Shown: piece by piece, positions 26,450 to 34,361 of the stretch | How the letters are laid out: every line of letters starts with the position of its first letter | Position numbering within the stretch: position 1 is the stretch's first letter | DNA from: an uncultured Alphaproteobacteria bacterium | Lineage (GTDB): Bacteria > Pseudomonadota > Alphaproteobacteria > Rs-D84 > CACZYB01 | Reading direction: 5' to 3' | Assembly: GCA_944392955.1 (NCBI GenBank) | Contig: CALXYK010000008.1 | Location: 1-64,000 of the forward strand | Length of the DNA stretch: 64,000 nucleotides | Translations under genes and position numbers: made by a program | The notes under the pieces: generated by a model | What the model was told of the DNA's origin: nothing | Database searches by the model: none | What the model saw: only the letters and a program-made list of their open reading frames with translations

Positions 26450-26977
26450 TTATTTGTTTTCTTCGGTTTTAAAAATTAGGTCACCGATAATTTCTTCTAT
26501 TGGTTTAAATGGTGTAGATTTTATTTTGCCATTTGGTTTTATTAAATCCTTTGAACTTCCTATTTCCAATTTTATATATTTGTTTCCTATTATTCCATAG
26601 GTAGAAATTTTTGCGATAGTATCTTCGGGAAACTTATAATTGGAATCTATGGACATCATTACATCAACACTGAAATCATCAGGATTTAGTTTTGTTTCTA
26701 TTACTGAGCCAACCTTTACCCCGTTTACAGATACATCAGATCCGCGAGTTAGTCCACCAATAGAGGTAAAGTTTGTAAATATGTTATAACCAGAAATATT
26801 ATTTGTTTTTGCAGTTAATATTCCCCATATTAAAAAATATAAGGCAATAAATAGTATTGCGAATCCTGCAATAGTTTCTAATGGATTTTTATTTTTTGTG
26901 AGGGTTATAAAGAAATCCAAAATAGATTTTGAAAAGTTGTTGTAAAACTTTTTGAAATCAGAACTATGTTTTTCCAT
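26450..26977 (-). CDS. mlaD: MlaD-type MCE-domain lipid-transport protein
   Basis: Periplasmic, membrane-anchored substrate-binding subunit of the Mla phospholipid transporter, which maintains outer-membrane lipid asymmetry. The 175-aa product has one transmembrane helix (about 35-53) and an MCE domain with GGLTRGSDVSVNGVKVGSV and ISTYGIIGNKYIKLEIG. No mlaE, mlaF or mlaC genes are adjacent. It lies 59 nt after rplS, probably in the same transcript. Confidence 0.9.
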   Translation of the reverse strand: MEKHSSDFKKFYNNFSKSILDFFITLTKNKNPLETIAGFAILFIALYFLIWGILTAKTNNISGYNIFTNFTSIGGLTRGSDVSVNGVKVGSVIETKLNPDDFSVDVMMSIDSNYKFPEDTIAKISTYGIIGNKYIKLEIGSSKDLIKPNGKIKSTPFKPIEEIIGDLIFKTEENK

Positions 26978-27036
26978 TTATAACCCCCTTATAAAGTTTT
27001 CTATATATTAACAATAAAAGTCAAAAATATAAAAAT

Positions 27037-27432
27037 TTATTTTTCTTCTTTTTTCTCTTCGTTCATTTTTTGAGAAGTTGCTAAATCTTCTGCTATTCTT
27101 GCCTTTTTACCGAATAGTGAACGTAGGTAATAAAGTTTTGCTCTTCTTACCTTTCCGTATTTTACAACTTCTATTTTTGCAACATTTGGAGAGTAAAGAG
27201 GAAATACCTTTTCTACACCTTCACCAAATGAAATTTTACGAACGGTGAACGATGAATTGATGCCATCATTTTTACGAGCGATACAAACTCCTTCAAAAAT
27301 TTGTATTCTTTCGTTTTTTCCTTCAATAACTTTTGTGTGAACTTTTATAGTATCACCAGCATTGAAAGTTGGTATTTTATGAGTAGATAATTTTTCTATA
27401 TTTTTCTTTTCTATAAGTTTTAATAAATTCAT
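27037..27432 (-). CDS. rplS: 50S ribosomal protein L19
   Basis: L19 sits at the 30S-50S interface. The 131-aa product has [24 protein letters not shown], the conserved FEGVCIARK, and [28 protein letters not shown]. It has a short charged tail. It is the fourth gene of the rpsP-rimM-trmD-rplS order conserved across Proteobacteria. Confidence 0.98.
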   Translation of the reverse strand: MNLLKLIEKKNIEKLSTHKIPTFNAGDTIKVHTKVIEGKNERIQIFEGVCIARKNDGINSSFTVRKISFGEGVEKVFPLYSPNVAKIEVVKYGKVRRAKLYYLRSLFGKKARIAEDLATSQKMNEEKKEEK

Positions 27433-27478
27433 TTTTTTACCTTTCTTTTATATGTTGTTAATTCTACTTTATTGTTTT

Positions 27479-28192
27479 TTAAAATTCAATATCTTTTACT
27501 AAATCAGGTCGGTTTCTTTTCGTTATTTCCAAAGATTTTTCATGTCGCCATTTTTCTATGTTTTTGTGATGTCCTGTTTTCAAAACATCAGGGACATTTA
27601 ATCCTTTCCATATTTCTGGCCTTGTGTAATGAGGATATTCCAACAATCCGTTTAGTTTTGGACTGAAACTTTCCTCTTCTAATGATGCAGATGAACCTAA
27701 AACATTTGGAAGCAATCTTGTTATACTATCTATGATAGGAAGTAATGCATATTCGCCACCTGATAATACAAAATCACCAAGACTTATTTCCTGTATGTTA
27801 TAGTATTCAATTACACGTTCGTCTATACCTTCGTAATGACCACAAATGAAAGTTGTTTCGGTTTCTTTGGCTAAATTTTCAGCCAAAGTTTGATTGAAAA
27901 TTTTTCCGCGTGGTGAAAGGTATATGATAGAACCAGAAGGATTTTCCTTGTTATAAACGGAATCTATTGCACTACCTAAAACATCGGGTTTTATAACTTG
28001 TCCTGCACCACCACCATAAGGAGTATCATCAACTGTTTTATAATTATCAGTTGCAAAATCCCTTATGTTTACTATGTTTAATTCTAATATATTCCTTTCT
28101 AATGCGCGTTTGCACATAGAACATTCCAATGCCTTAAAAACATCTGGAAATAGTGTCAATATATTAGCTTTCCAACAAGTGTTCTGTGTCAA
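27479..28192 (-). CDS. trmD: tRNA (guanine-N1)-methyltransferase
   Basis: Makes m1G37 in tRNAs, which prevents +1 frameshifting. The 237-aa SPOUT-class protein has the knotted-fold motifs LSPRGKIFNQ, CGHYEGIDERVIE and EISLGDFVLSGGEYA. Its start lies inside the end of rimM (29-nt overlap), implying translational coupling. Confidence 0.97.
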   Translation of the reverse strand: MTQNTCWKANILTLFPDVFKALECSMCKRALERNILELNIVNIRDFATDNYKTVDDTPYGGGAGQVIKPDVLGSAIDSVYNKENPSGSIIYLSPRGKIFNQTLAENLAKETETTFICGHYEGIDERVIEYYNIQEISLGDFVLSGGEYALLPIIDSITRLLPNVLGSSASLEEESFSPKLNGLLEYPHYTRPEIWKGLNVPDVLKTGHHKNIEKWRHEKSLEITKRNRPDLVKDIEF

Positions 28193-28670
28193 TTTTTACA
28201 AACCCTTTTTCTTTGTTTTGGTTTAGTATTGAATGTTTATTGTATGAAATAAGTGCAGTTTTTTCCTTGTTATATAATTTTATTTCAAGAATATCACCGG
28301 CACCGAAATTTAAAATATCTATTATTTCACCTATTTCATTCTCGTTATTATCTAAGACTTTGAAATGTAGTAAATCAGACAATAACATTTCATCATCATT
28401 AGAGAGTATTGAAGTTTTAAGGGTGAATAATTCTGTTCCCTTTAAAGTTTCGGCCTTATTTCTATCATCTATATTTTCAATACTTGCAATTATAACATCA
28501 GAATTTGACTTACTTCTTAATTTGATTTTTAATTCAGTATCATCTTGTTTTAAAATAGGAGTATAATTACACAAATCACAAGGATTGGTTGTAAAAGATT
28601 TTATTTTTACATCACCTTTTATTCCGTGTGCATTAATTATTTTCCCAATTAAAACTTTTTCCGATGTCAT
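28164..28670 (-). CDS. rimM: 16S rRNA processing protein RimM
   Basis: Assembly factor for the 30S head that binds S19. The 168-aa product has the N-terminal RimM domain opening KVLIGKIINAHGIKGDVKIKS and a C-terminal PRC-barrel domain with EIGEIIDILNFGAGDILEI. It overlaps trmD by 29 nt and follows rpsP by 21 nt. Confidence 0.95.
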   Translation of the reverse strand: MTSEKVLIGKIINAHGIKGDVKIKSFTTNPCDLCNYTPILKQDDTELKIKLRSKSNSDVIIASIENIDDRNKAETLKGTELFTLKTSILSNDDEMLLSDLLHFKVLDNNENEIGEIIDILNFGAGDILEIKLYNKEKTALISYNKHSILNQNKEKGFVKIDTEHLLES

Positions 28671-28691
28671 TTAAACCTTCCGTCTTTTGTA

Positions 28692-29177
28692 TTAAGAAGC
28701 GGTTGAATCAGTTGTTGTTTCTGTTTTTTCCTCAGAAGCATTTTCTGTTTCTGTTGTAACAGGTGCTTCTTCGGCAGGTTGTTCAAATTCAGCCTTTGCT
28801 GCTTCTTCTGCTTGTTTTTTTGCTTCTTCTTCTGCAAGTCTTTTTTCTTCTAATTCTTTAAGTCTTGCTTGTGCTTTTGCTTTTGGAAGAGGTTTTTTAG
28901 TTTGTTTTGTATTAACAACATATTTTTCGGTTAAACCTGCATCGCTTAAAAATCTTGAAACTTTATCAGTTGGTTGAGCACCTTGTGATAACCAATATTT
29001 TATTCTTTCTGTTACCAAAGTTATTCTTTTTGAATCTTCTCTGGCAAGCATTGGATTATATGTTCCAACTTTTTCTATAAAACTTCCATCACGAGGATCA
29101 CGGCTGTTTGCTACAACAATGTGATAGAATGGACGTTTTTTTGTTCCTTTTCTTGATAATCTTATTTTTACTGACAT
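28692..29177 (-). CDS. rpsP: 30S ribosomal protein S16 with acidic C-terminal extension
   Basis: S16 is an early-binding 30S assembly protein. From [20 protein letters not shown] the first 85 or so residues are canonical ([21 protein letters not shown]). After them comes a tail of about 75 residues, rich in Ala, Glu and Lys then Thr, with [19 protein letters not shown], so the protein is 161 aa instead of about 80-90. An in-frame ATG lies 15 nt upstream, but AAAGGA is well placed for the ATG at 29177. First gene of the leftward operon. Confidence 0.96.
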   Translation of the reverse strand: MSVKIRLSRKGTKKRPFYHIVVANSRDPRDGSFIEKVGTYNPMLAREDSKRITLVTERIKYWLSQGAQPTDKVSRFLSDAGLTEKYVVNTKQTKKPLPKAKAQARLKELEEKRLAEEEAKKQAEEAAKAEFEQPAEEAPVTTETENASEEKTETTTDSTAS

Positions 29178-29210
29178 ATTTTTTCCTTTCATTTTTGTTT
29201 AATATATAGC

Positions 29211-29252
29211 AAAAAAGCGATAAAGAGTGAAAACTCACCATTTATCGTAATC
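29211..29252 (-). terminator. Terminator-like hairpin in the rpsP leader (candidate attenuator)
   Basis: On the minus strand CGATAAA (247-241) pairs with TTTATCG (224-218), with an inner GTGA/TCAC stem, followed by C and six T. No leftward gene ends here, since the neighbour to the right runs rightwards. The hairpin lies about 35 nt before the rpsP ATG and downstream of a good promoter, so it would end transcription early unless relieved. Confidence 0.6.
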
Positions 29253-29289
29253 TCAATTTCCTTATTCATAATATATGGAAATCGCTTAA

Positions 29290-29318
29290 ATCCTAGCATT
29301 ATCAAATGTATAAGTCAA
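29290..29318 (-). promoter_or_regulatory. Promoter of the rpsP operon
   Basis: On the minus strand TTGACT (29318-29313), a 17-bp spacer and TAGGAT (29295-29290). A start near 29283 gives a leader of about 105 nt that contains the hairpin at 29211-29252. Confidence 0.6.
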
Positions 29319-29365
29319 GTAAAAACTATTTTATTTTGAGTTTATTATTTAAGTATAATTCCTTG

Positions 29366-29393
29366 TTGCTTTTTTTATTTATGTTTTTATAAT
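29366..29393 (+). promoter_or_regulatory. Promoter of the ArsP_2-like permease gene
   Basis: TTGCTT (29366-29371), a 16-bp spacer and a consensus TATAAT (29388-29393). A start near 29400 favours the ATG at 29421 over that at 29409. Confidence 0.5.
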
Positions 29394-29420
29394 TTAGATG
29401 TTTTTATTATGGGGTATATT

Positions 29421-30266
29421 ATGAATTTTACACATATTTTTATGCATAGTTTATCAGATGTGTTAGGAATTTTGCCTTTTTTATTTATTTCTTATGTGAT
29501 TTTGGAATATATAGAACATAAATCACAAGATAAAGTTTCTAATATTTTGGTAAAATCAAAAAGAATTGCTCCGTTATTTGGTGGGTTGGCTGGATTATTT
29601 CCTTCGTGTGGGTTTTCTGCGATGGCATCTAGTTTTTATGCTACCAGAGTGATTAGTTTGGGAACTTTGTTTGCGGTATATTTATCTACTTCGGACGAGA
29701 TGATACCTATATTTTTATCAGAAGGGGTGGATTTATCTTTTTTATTTTATATTTTGTTTATTAAATTTTTGGTAGCGGTTGTTTGTGGTTTTATAATAGA
29801 TGCGATTTTTTTTAAAAATCGTCAATATAGTATTAGGATAAAAGATTTTTGTGAATGTGAAAAATGTTCCTGTCATAATGGTATAATTTTATCTGCATTA
29901 AGGCATAGCATCAAAATATTTCTTTGGGTATTTGTTATTACCTTTGTTTTGGGGATTTTGATTGAAATGATAGGGGAAGATGCGATATTAGTTTTCCTTT
30001 CGGATAAGGGTGTAATAGTAAAATTTATTACTGCTTTTATTGGGCTTATACCTAATTGTGCATCTTCTGTAATACTATCTAAATTGTATATATCAGGAGT
30101 TATAGATTTTTCTTCGTTGATTACAGGATTATTAGTAGGTAGTGGTGTTGGTTTGATAGTTTTGTTTAAAATGAATAAAAGTTTTAAAGAAAATCTTTAT
30201 ATTGCTGTGGGACTTTATTTTATTGCTGTATTGACAGGTTTTTTAATACAAAGTATTTGGTATTAA
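29421..30266 (+). CDS. ArsP_2-family (putative 10-TM heavy-metal exporter) permease
   Basis: The 281-aa polytopic protein shows the hallmark blocks of the putative manganese or heavy-metal exporter family: PFLFISYVILEYIEHKS near the start, GGLAGLFPSCGFSAMASSFYATR, LFAVYLSTSDEMIPIFLSEG, and the repeat-like IGLIPNCASSVILSKLY in the second half. The paired P(S/N)C motifs in the two halves suggest an inverted-repeat fold with metal-binding Cys. Charged Cys residues (CECEKCSC) lie in the central loop. The substrate is uncertain. Its TAA overlaps the TAA of xseA on the other strand. Confidence 0.82.
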   Translation: MNFTHIFMHSLSDVLGILPFLFISYVILEYIEHKSQDKVSNILVKSKRIAPLFGGLAGLFPSCGFSAMASSFYATRVISLGTLFAVYLSTSDEMIPIFLSEGVDLSFLFYILFIKFLVAVVCGFIIDAIFFKNRQYSIRIKDFCECEKCSCHNGIILSALRHSIKIFLWVFVITFVLGILIEMIGEDAILVFLSDKGVIVKFITAFIGLIPNCASSVILSKLYISGVIDFSSLITGLLVGSGVGLIVLFKMNKSFKENLYIAVGLYFIAVLTGFLIQSIWY

Positions 30267-31636
30267 AATAAATCGCCTTGTAAATTTGAAGTAGGTTCTG
30301 GCTTTTCTGTTTTTTTATGAGAAGTTTTTTTGTTGGTGTTTGTATTGTTTTGTTGTGTAAAAATATTCGTTTTCCCATCATAAAATTGAATTGTAGCAGT
30401 AGATAGTTTTTCAAGTTCGTCCTTTGTAGAAATAACTTTATCCTTATCCCAAATGATAGAATAACCTCGCTTTAATACATTTTTAAAAGAATAACTTTCC
30501 AACATTTTATCTATGTAATTTAGTTTTTCATTTAATGTATTTGCCTTAGTGTTCATGAGAAAATTTAATCTGTTTGTTTTATCATCAAGTCGTTGCATAG
30601 CATCTGTGATAAATTGAGTAGGGCTTTTTATTGCATTTGATAAACTTTGAATTTTAAGTTTAAAATTATCAAATAATCGTAGTATTGTATTAGTTAAAAA
30701 ATTACCTTTTTCATTTATATTTACCAAAAGTTCACTGCGGACGGGAACTGCCTTTTCGGCGGCACCTGTGGGAGTAGGGGCACGCAAATCGGAAACATAA
30801 TCTATAAGTGTAGTATCAGTTTCATGTCCAACCGCAGATATTATTGGAATAGTTGAATTAAAAACACTGCGAACGACATTTTCTTCGTTAAATGGCATAA
30901 GATCTTGGACACTGCCACCACCACGGGCAACTATTATTACATCAGGACGATTTTCATCTTGTATTTTATTAAAATTATCTATGGCCGAAGATATTTGTAT
31001 ATCCGCACCTTCGCCTTGGACAGCGACGGGGTATAGTAAAATTCGTGTTGGAAATCTTTCACTTATTCTGTGGATTATATCTTGGATAACTGCGCCTGTT
31101 TGCGAAGTAATGACACCTATTGTTTTTGGTAATAGAGGAATAGTTTTTTTATGAATTGGGTCAAAAAGACCTTCTTTGCTTAATCTTTGTTTTCTTTCCT
31201 CTATTATTTTCAAAAGACTTCCTATGCCGGATATATCAATTGTTTCCGCGGTTATTTGGTATGATGAACGACCGGTGTATGCGGTTATTTTTCCACCTAT
31301 TATGACTTCTAGTCCATCTTCTAGTTTTATATTTATTTTAGTCCATTTCCACAAAACACAATTTAAAATATAATCTTTTCCATTGGAACTTTCCTTTAAA
31401 TCAAAATAATAATTTCCAGAATAGTGTTTTTTTAAACCTTGGATTTCACCTTTGATTTTTATTTTTTTGAAGGTGTCTTCTATTACTGATTTAAATAGGT
31501 TTGAAAATTCAGAAACGGAAAATATTTTTTCTTCTTCTTTACTACCTTCTGTTATTACAGGAGTTTGTTCCGAGATACAATTTATTTTCTCATCAGAAGA
31601 TATTTCTGAAACTATATCATCAAATAAGTTATTCAT
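30263..31636 (-). CDS. xseA: Exodeoxyribonuclease VII large subunit
   Basis: Catalytic large subunit of the single-strand nuclease ExoVII. The 457-aa product has the N-terminal OB domain (SVSEFSNLFKSVIEDTF, then IKGEIQGLKKHYSGNYYFDLK), the catalytic core with GVITSQTGAVIQDI, VIIVARGGGSVQDLMPFNEE and SAVGHETDTTLIDYVSDLRAPTP, a long coiled-coil and a C-terminal domain with RGYSIIWD. Its start overlaps the end of tsaD by 8 nt, so the two are coupled. xseB is not in the window. Confidence 0.95.
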   Translation of the reverse strand: MNNLFDDIVSEISSDEKINCISEQTPVITEGSKEEEKIFSVSEFSNLFKSVIEDTFKKIKIKGEIQGLKKHYSGNYYFDLKESSNGKDYILNCVLWKWTKINIKLEDGLEVIIGGKITAYTGRSSYQITAETIDISGIGSLLKIIEERKQRLSKEGLFDPIHKKTIPLLPKTIGVITSQTGAVIQDIIHRISERFPTRILLYPVAVQGEGADIQISSAIDNFNKIQDENRPDVIIVARGGGSVQDLMPFNEENVVRSVFNSTIPIISAVGHETDTTLIDYVSDLRAPTPTGAAEKAVPVRSELLVNINEKGNFLTNTILRLFDNFKLKIQSLSNAIKSPTQFITDAMQRLDDKTNRLNFLMNTKANTLNEKLNYIDKMLESYSFKNVLKRGYSIIWDKDKVISTKDELEKLSTATIQFYDGKTNIFTQQNNTNTNKKTSHKKTEKPEPTSNLQGDLF

Positions 31637-32657
31637 TTTTTAACTCCTGTAATGGCCAACGTGGGCGGGGTGTTATATCGTAGTTTGAGATGTTGCCCTT
31701 TTTATAATTTTCCTGTCCTGCGAAGGCAATCATTACTCCGTTATCTGAACAATATTGAGGTTCTGCAAATATAGTTTGTATGTGATTGTTTTGGGCAATT
31801 TTATTTAAGGTATCTCTGATTTTTTGATTTCGTGCTACACCACCACTTGCAACAATATATTTTATGTTTTTATTTTGTATTTGTTTTAGGGCTGTTTTGA
31901 ATTTTTTTTCTATTATATCACATATTGCAGATTGAAAGCTGGCACAGATATCTGACTTTATTTTATCAGTCATATTAGAGCCAATTTTTTCTATTGTTTG
32001 GCGGACAGATGTTTTTAATCCAGAAAATGAAAAATTACAATCCTTTGAATATATTAAAGGTCTAGGAAAATCAAAGGCATTTGGGTTTCCGTTTTGTGCA
32101 AATTCTTCTATATATTTTCCGCCCATATATTCCCATCCCAACATTTTTGCAACCTTGTCAAAACACTCACCACAAGCATCGTCTATTGTTGTGCCAAGCA
32201 ATTCATAGTCGCCAACACCTTTTACTATTAAAATTTGGGTGTGTCCGCCAGATGCAAGTAATAGCAAGTATGGAAATGTTAATTCTTTATTAAAAAACTT
32301 TGGCATAAGGGCGTGGGCTTCTAAATGATTTACTGCAATAAATGGTTTTTTCAATGCAAAAGCAAGAGATTTTGCAATGTTTAATCCTACTATCAGTCCT
32401 CCTATTAGTCCTGGACCAGCACCACTTGCAAAAATGTCAATGTCGTTGATAGTTATGTTTGCTTCGGTTAAAGATTTGTTTATAAGTTTATCTATATATT
32501 CCAAATGGGCACGAGAGGCAATTTCAGGCACAACACCACCATACAAAGAATGTTCTTTGTATTGTGTAATTAACTGATGTGAGAGGATTTTTCCTGTATC
32601 AGTTATTATAGCAACTGCGGTTTCATCACAACTACTTTCTATACCCAATGTAATCAT
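31629..32657 (-). CDS. tsaD: tRNA N6-threonylcarbamoyladenosine synthase subunit TsaD
   Basis: Transfers threonylcarbamoyl to A37 of ANN-decoding tRNAs, with TsaB, TsaC and TsaE. The 342-aa ASKHA-fold protein begins LGIESSCDETAVAI; the metal ligands His111 and His115 are in VNHLEAHALMP, followed by LLASGGHTQI and, late, SDNGVMIAF. Together with MiaA and the MtaB-like gene, three tRNA A37 modification enzymes lie in this window. Confidence 0.96.
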   Translation of the reverse strand: MITLGIESSCDETAVAIITDTGKILSHQLITQYKEHSLYGGVVPEIASRAHLEYIDKLINKSLTEANITINDIDIFASGAGPGLIGGLIVGLNIAKSLAFALKKPFIAVNHLEAHALMPKFFNKELTFPYLLLLASGGHTQILIVKGVGDYELLGTTIDDACGECFDKVAKMLGWEYMGGKYIEEFAQNGNPNAFDFPRPLIYSKDCNFSFSGLKTSVRQTIEKIGSNMTDKIKSDICASFQSAICDIIEKKFKTALKQIQNKNIKYIVASGGVARNQKIRDTLNKIAQNNHIQTIFAEPQYCSDNGVMIAFAGQENYKKGNISNYDITPRPRWPLQELKNE

Positions 32658-32740
32658 TTTTTTATTTGCTTTTTTTTAATTTTATTTCTATGATTTGATT
32701 ATATAGACTTTTTTTAACTTTGCAAATAAGAAAGTGTAAA

Positions 32741-33355
32741 ATGAAAAAATTTATTTATGTATTACTTTTGTTGTTTGTTTTTTCCTGTACTTTGGATAGT
32801 GGTAAAGAAAGTGTGTCTGTAAATTATTCCAATGCGAATTTATCCGCTTTGACTGGTAAAAATAAGATTGTTCAAAAACCAACACTGATAAAACTTGGGA
32901 TACAACCATTGTCTATGACAGAGGCAAAAGGTTATATGTTAAATTTGTTTAATCTCCTTATCCCAGATTTAGAAAAGACGAATATCACTTATCAAATGGC
33001 GGGTAATGATATAATACTTACTATACAATCTCATATAATACTTGATAAAAATATGAATATTTTAGATAGTATTGCTCCTCAGTTGGATAATATTATTTCT
33101 GCATTGGCTTTGAATAATAGGTGTTTTATTGAGATAATGGGACATACATCAAGTGTTGGACCTAGTGCAGAAAACCTTGTGAAATCTAAGAATATGTCAA
33201 TTTCTGTTGGTAAATATTTTATGGATAGGGGGATTGCTCCGGAAAGAATATTTATGGATGGTATGGGCGAATATCAATGGATTGCAGATAATTCTACAAG
33301 AGAAGGGCGGTTGCTTAACCATAGAATAGAGATAAGAATTTCGCCTTTGATATAA
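32741..33355 (+). CDS. OmpA-domain lipoprotein with altered peptidoglycan-binding residues
   Basis: A lipoprotein signal is clear (MKKFIYVLLLLFVFSC, lipid-modified Cys16), making the 204-aa product a likely Lgt substrate. Residues about 75-204 form an OmpA/Pal-like domain ending GEGRLL-type REGRLLNHRIEIRIS. The motif that binds diaminopimelate is changed: the usual GHTD reads GHTSSVG and the Arg of LSxxRA is missing (VKSKNMSISV). Peptidoglycan binding may therefore be lost or different. The ATG at 32741 is chosen because it opens the signal peptide. It is divergent from tsaD. Confidence 0.8.
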   Translation: MKKFIYVLLLLFVFSCTLDSGKESVSVNYSNANLSALTGKNKIVQKPTLIKLGIQPLSMTEAKGYMLNLFNLLIPDLEKTNITYQMAGNDIILTIQSHIILDKNMNILDSIAPQLDNIISALALNNRCFIEIMGHTSSVGPSAENLVKSKNMSISVGKYFMDRGIAPERIFMDGMGEYQWIADNSTREGRLLNHRIEIRISPLI

Positions 33356-33370
33356 AATTTCTGTATTTTA

Positions 33371-33919
33371 TTAAACTATAACAGCAAGGTTTTCAGGTGT
33401 TCCCTTTGATGCCTTGATAGTGATGGTTATTATTATTAATAATTCATAATCCCTGTTTTTTTTCGGAGATTCTTCTTTGTATAATAAATGACTTGTATTT
33501 ATTGTCATCTTTGTTACTAAGTGATCGTCGTCTAAAAGAGTATAGCATATTTCATCTTTGTTAATACTTTCGGATAATTCGTGTGAACTTTGAGGTCTTT
33601 TTAGTGCATCAAGTAAAGTTTTCATTCTGTTATCAATATCTGCACGGGGAGTTTCCAAAAGTTCAGGGTGTAAAATTTGTATATCTAGTTCTGCGAGTAA
33701 ATCCAAATCCTGAGTTATAAGGGGGCAAAATTTTACTCCACCAACTTCCTTTATCGCTTTGCCTTTTGCATCAAGACGCTTTTTTATTTCGTTATAAGGT
33801 GATATTTCAGATAGTCGTTGTAGTTGAGGGGATAGTATATCACGAATGTCTTGAAGATGTTGACTTCGTTTTTTAGGGTTTATTTTTACCTCTCCCACAT
33901 ATACAAGTTTGAATTTCAT
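33371..33919 (-). CDS. RusA-like nuclease-fold protein, 182 aa
   Basis: The central block RADIDNRMKTLLDALK (92-107) matches the catalytic segment of RusA Holliday-junction resolvases (DLDNLxKxxxDAL): D94, D96, N97, K100 and D104 align with RusA D70, D72, N73, K76 and the following Asp. After an insertion of about 16 residues comes LLDDDHLVTKMTI (129-140), like RusA WLDDAQVV with D91. The N-terminal strand FKLVYVGEVKI and C-terminal strands LLIIITITIKA suit the fold. Family membership is inferred from motif order; no phage genes are near. Cellular role unknown. Confidence 0.6.
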   Translation of the reverse strand: MKFKLVYVGEVKINPKKRSQHLQDIRDILSPQLQRLSEISPYNEIKKRLDAKGKAIKEVGGVKFCPLITQDLDLLAELDIQILHPELLETPRADIDNRMKTLLDALKRPQSSHELSESINKDEICYTLLDDDHLVTKMTINTSHLLYKEESPKKNRDYELLIIITITIKASKGTPENLAVIV

Positions 33920-33985
33920 ATTTACCCCCTTTTTTATTCCATTATTAGATAATTATATCATAAAAAAAAGATGTTTTCTATAAAA

Positions 33986-34258
33986 TTATTTTGATTGTAA
34001 AAAGTAATTTTCTATTATTTGTAAAGATTTATTATAAAGTTGTTTTTCGGCAGGTGTTAAATCGGAATAAACGGTTTCTAAATTTATTCGCAATTGTTCT
34101 GCATTTTTATATTCGTCTTCGGTTATTATTGTATCAGGGATTTTTTTGTTTGAAGTATAAAAAAACTCTTTGTTAAAACAAAGAGTTCGAAAGTTTGAGA
34201 AAAATAAAAAGCGGGACAATGTTTTATATTTTTTATATTTTAACATAGTTCTTTTCAT
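33986..34258 (-). CDS. Small hypothetical protein, 90 aa
   Basis: Unrecognised. The C-terminal half (TEDEYKNAEQLRINLETVYS, then LTPAEKQLYNKSL) is amphipathic helical and protein-like. The N-terminal third is basic and Phe-rich (KYKTLSRFLFFSNFRTLCF). An intrinsic-terminator-like stem lies within codons 24-34, and no start codon follows it, so only an upstream start can serve. The start could also be the ATG at 34246. It follows pgk and its terminator. Confidence 0.45.
   Translation of the reverse strand: MKRTMLKYKKYKTLSRFLFFSNFRTLCFNKEFFYTSNKKIPDTIITEDEYKNAEQLRINLETVYSDLTPAEKQLYNKSLQIIENYFLQSK
34159..34187 (-). terminator. Terminator-like hairpin inside a short gene
   Basis: AACTCTTTGTT / AACAAAGAGTT form an 11-bp perfect inverted repeat (34164-34174 and 34177-34187), followed on the minus strand by a run of T (34163-34159). 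It lies within the coding frame at 33986-34258. Confidence 0.6.
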
Positions 34259-34310
34259 CTTTTTACCCTCTTGTTTTATTTTACTATTTCCTTATTGTAT
34301 AAGTCAACTA

Positions 34311-34340
34311 AAAAAAAGTCTGATAAAAATATCAGACTTT
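34311..34340 (-). terminator. Terminator of pgk
   Basis: A 10-bp perfect stem AAAGTCTGAT / ATCAGACTTT followed on the minus strand by T8, about 20 nt after the pgk stop. Confidence 0.88.
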
Positions 34341-34361
34341 GGTTTTAATAGTAAATTTATA

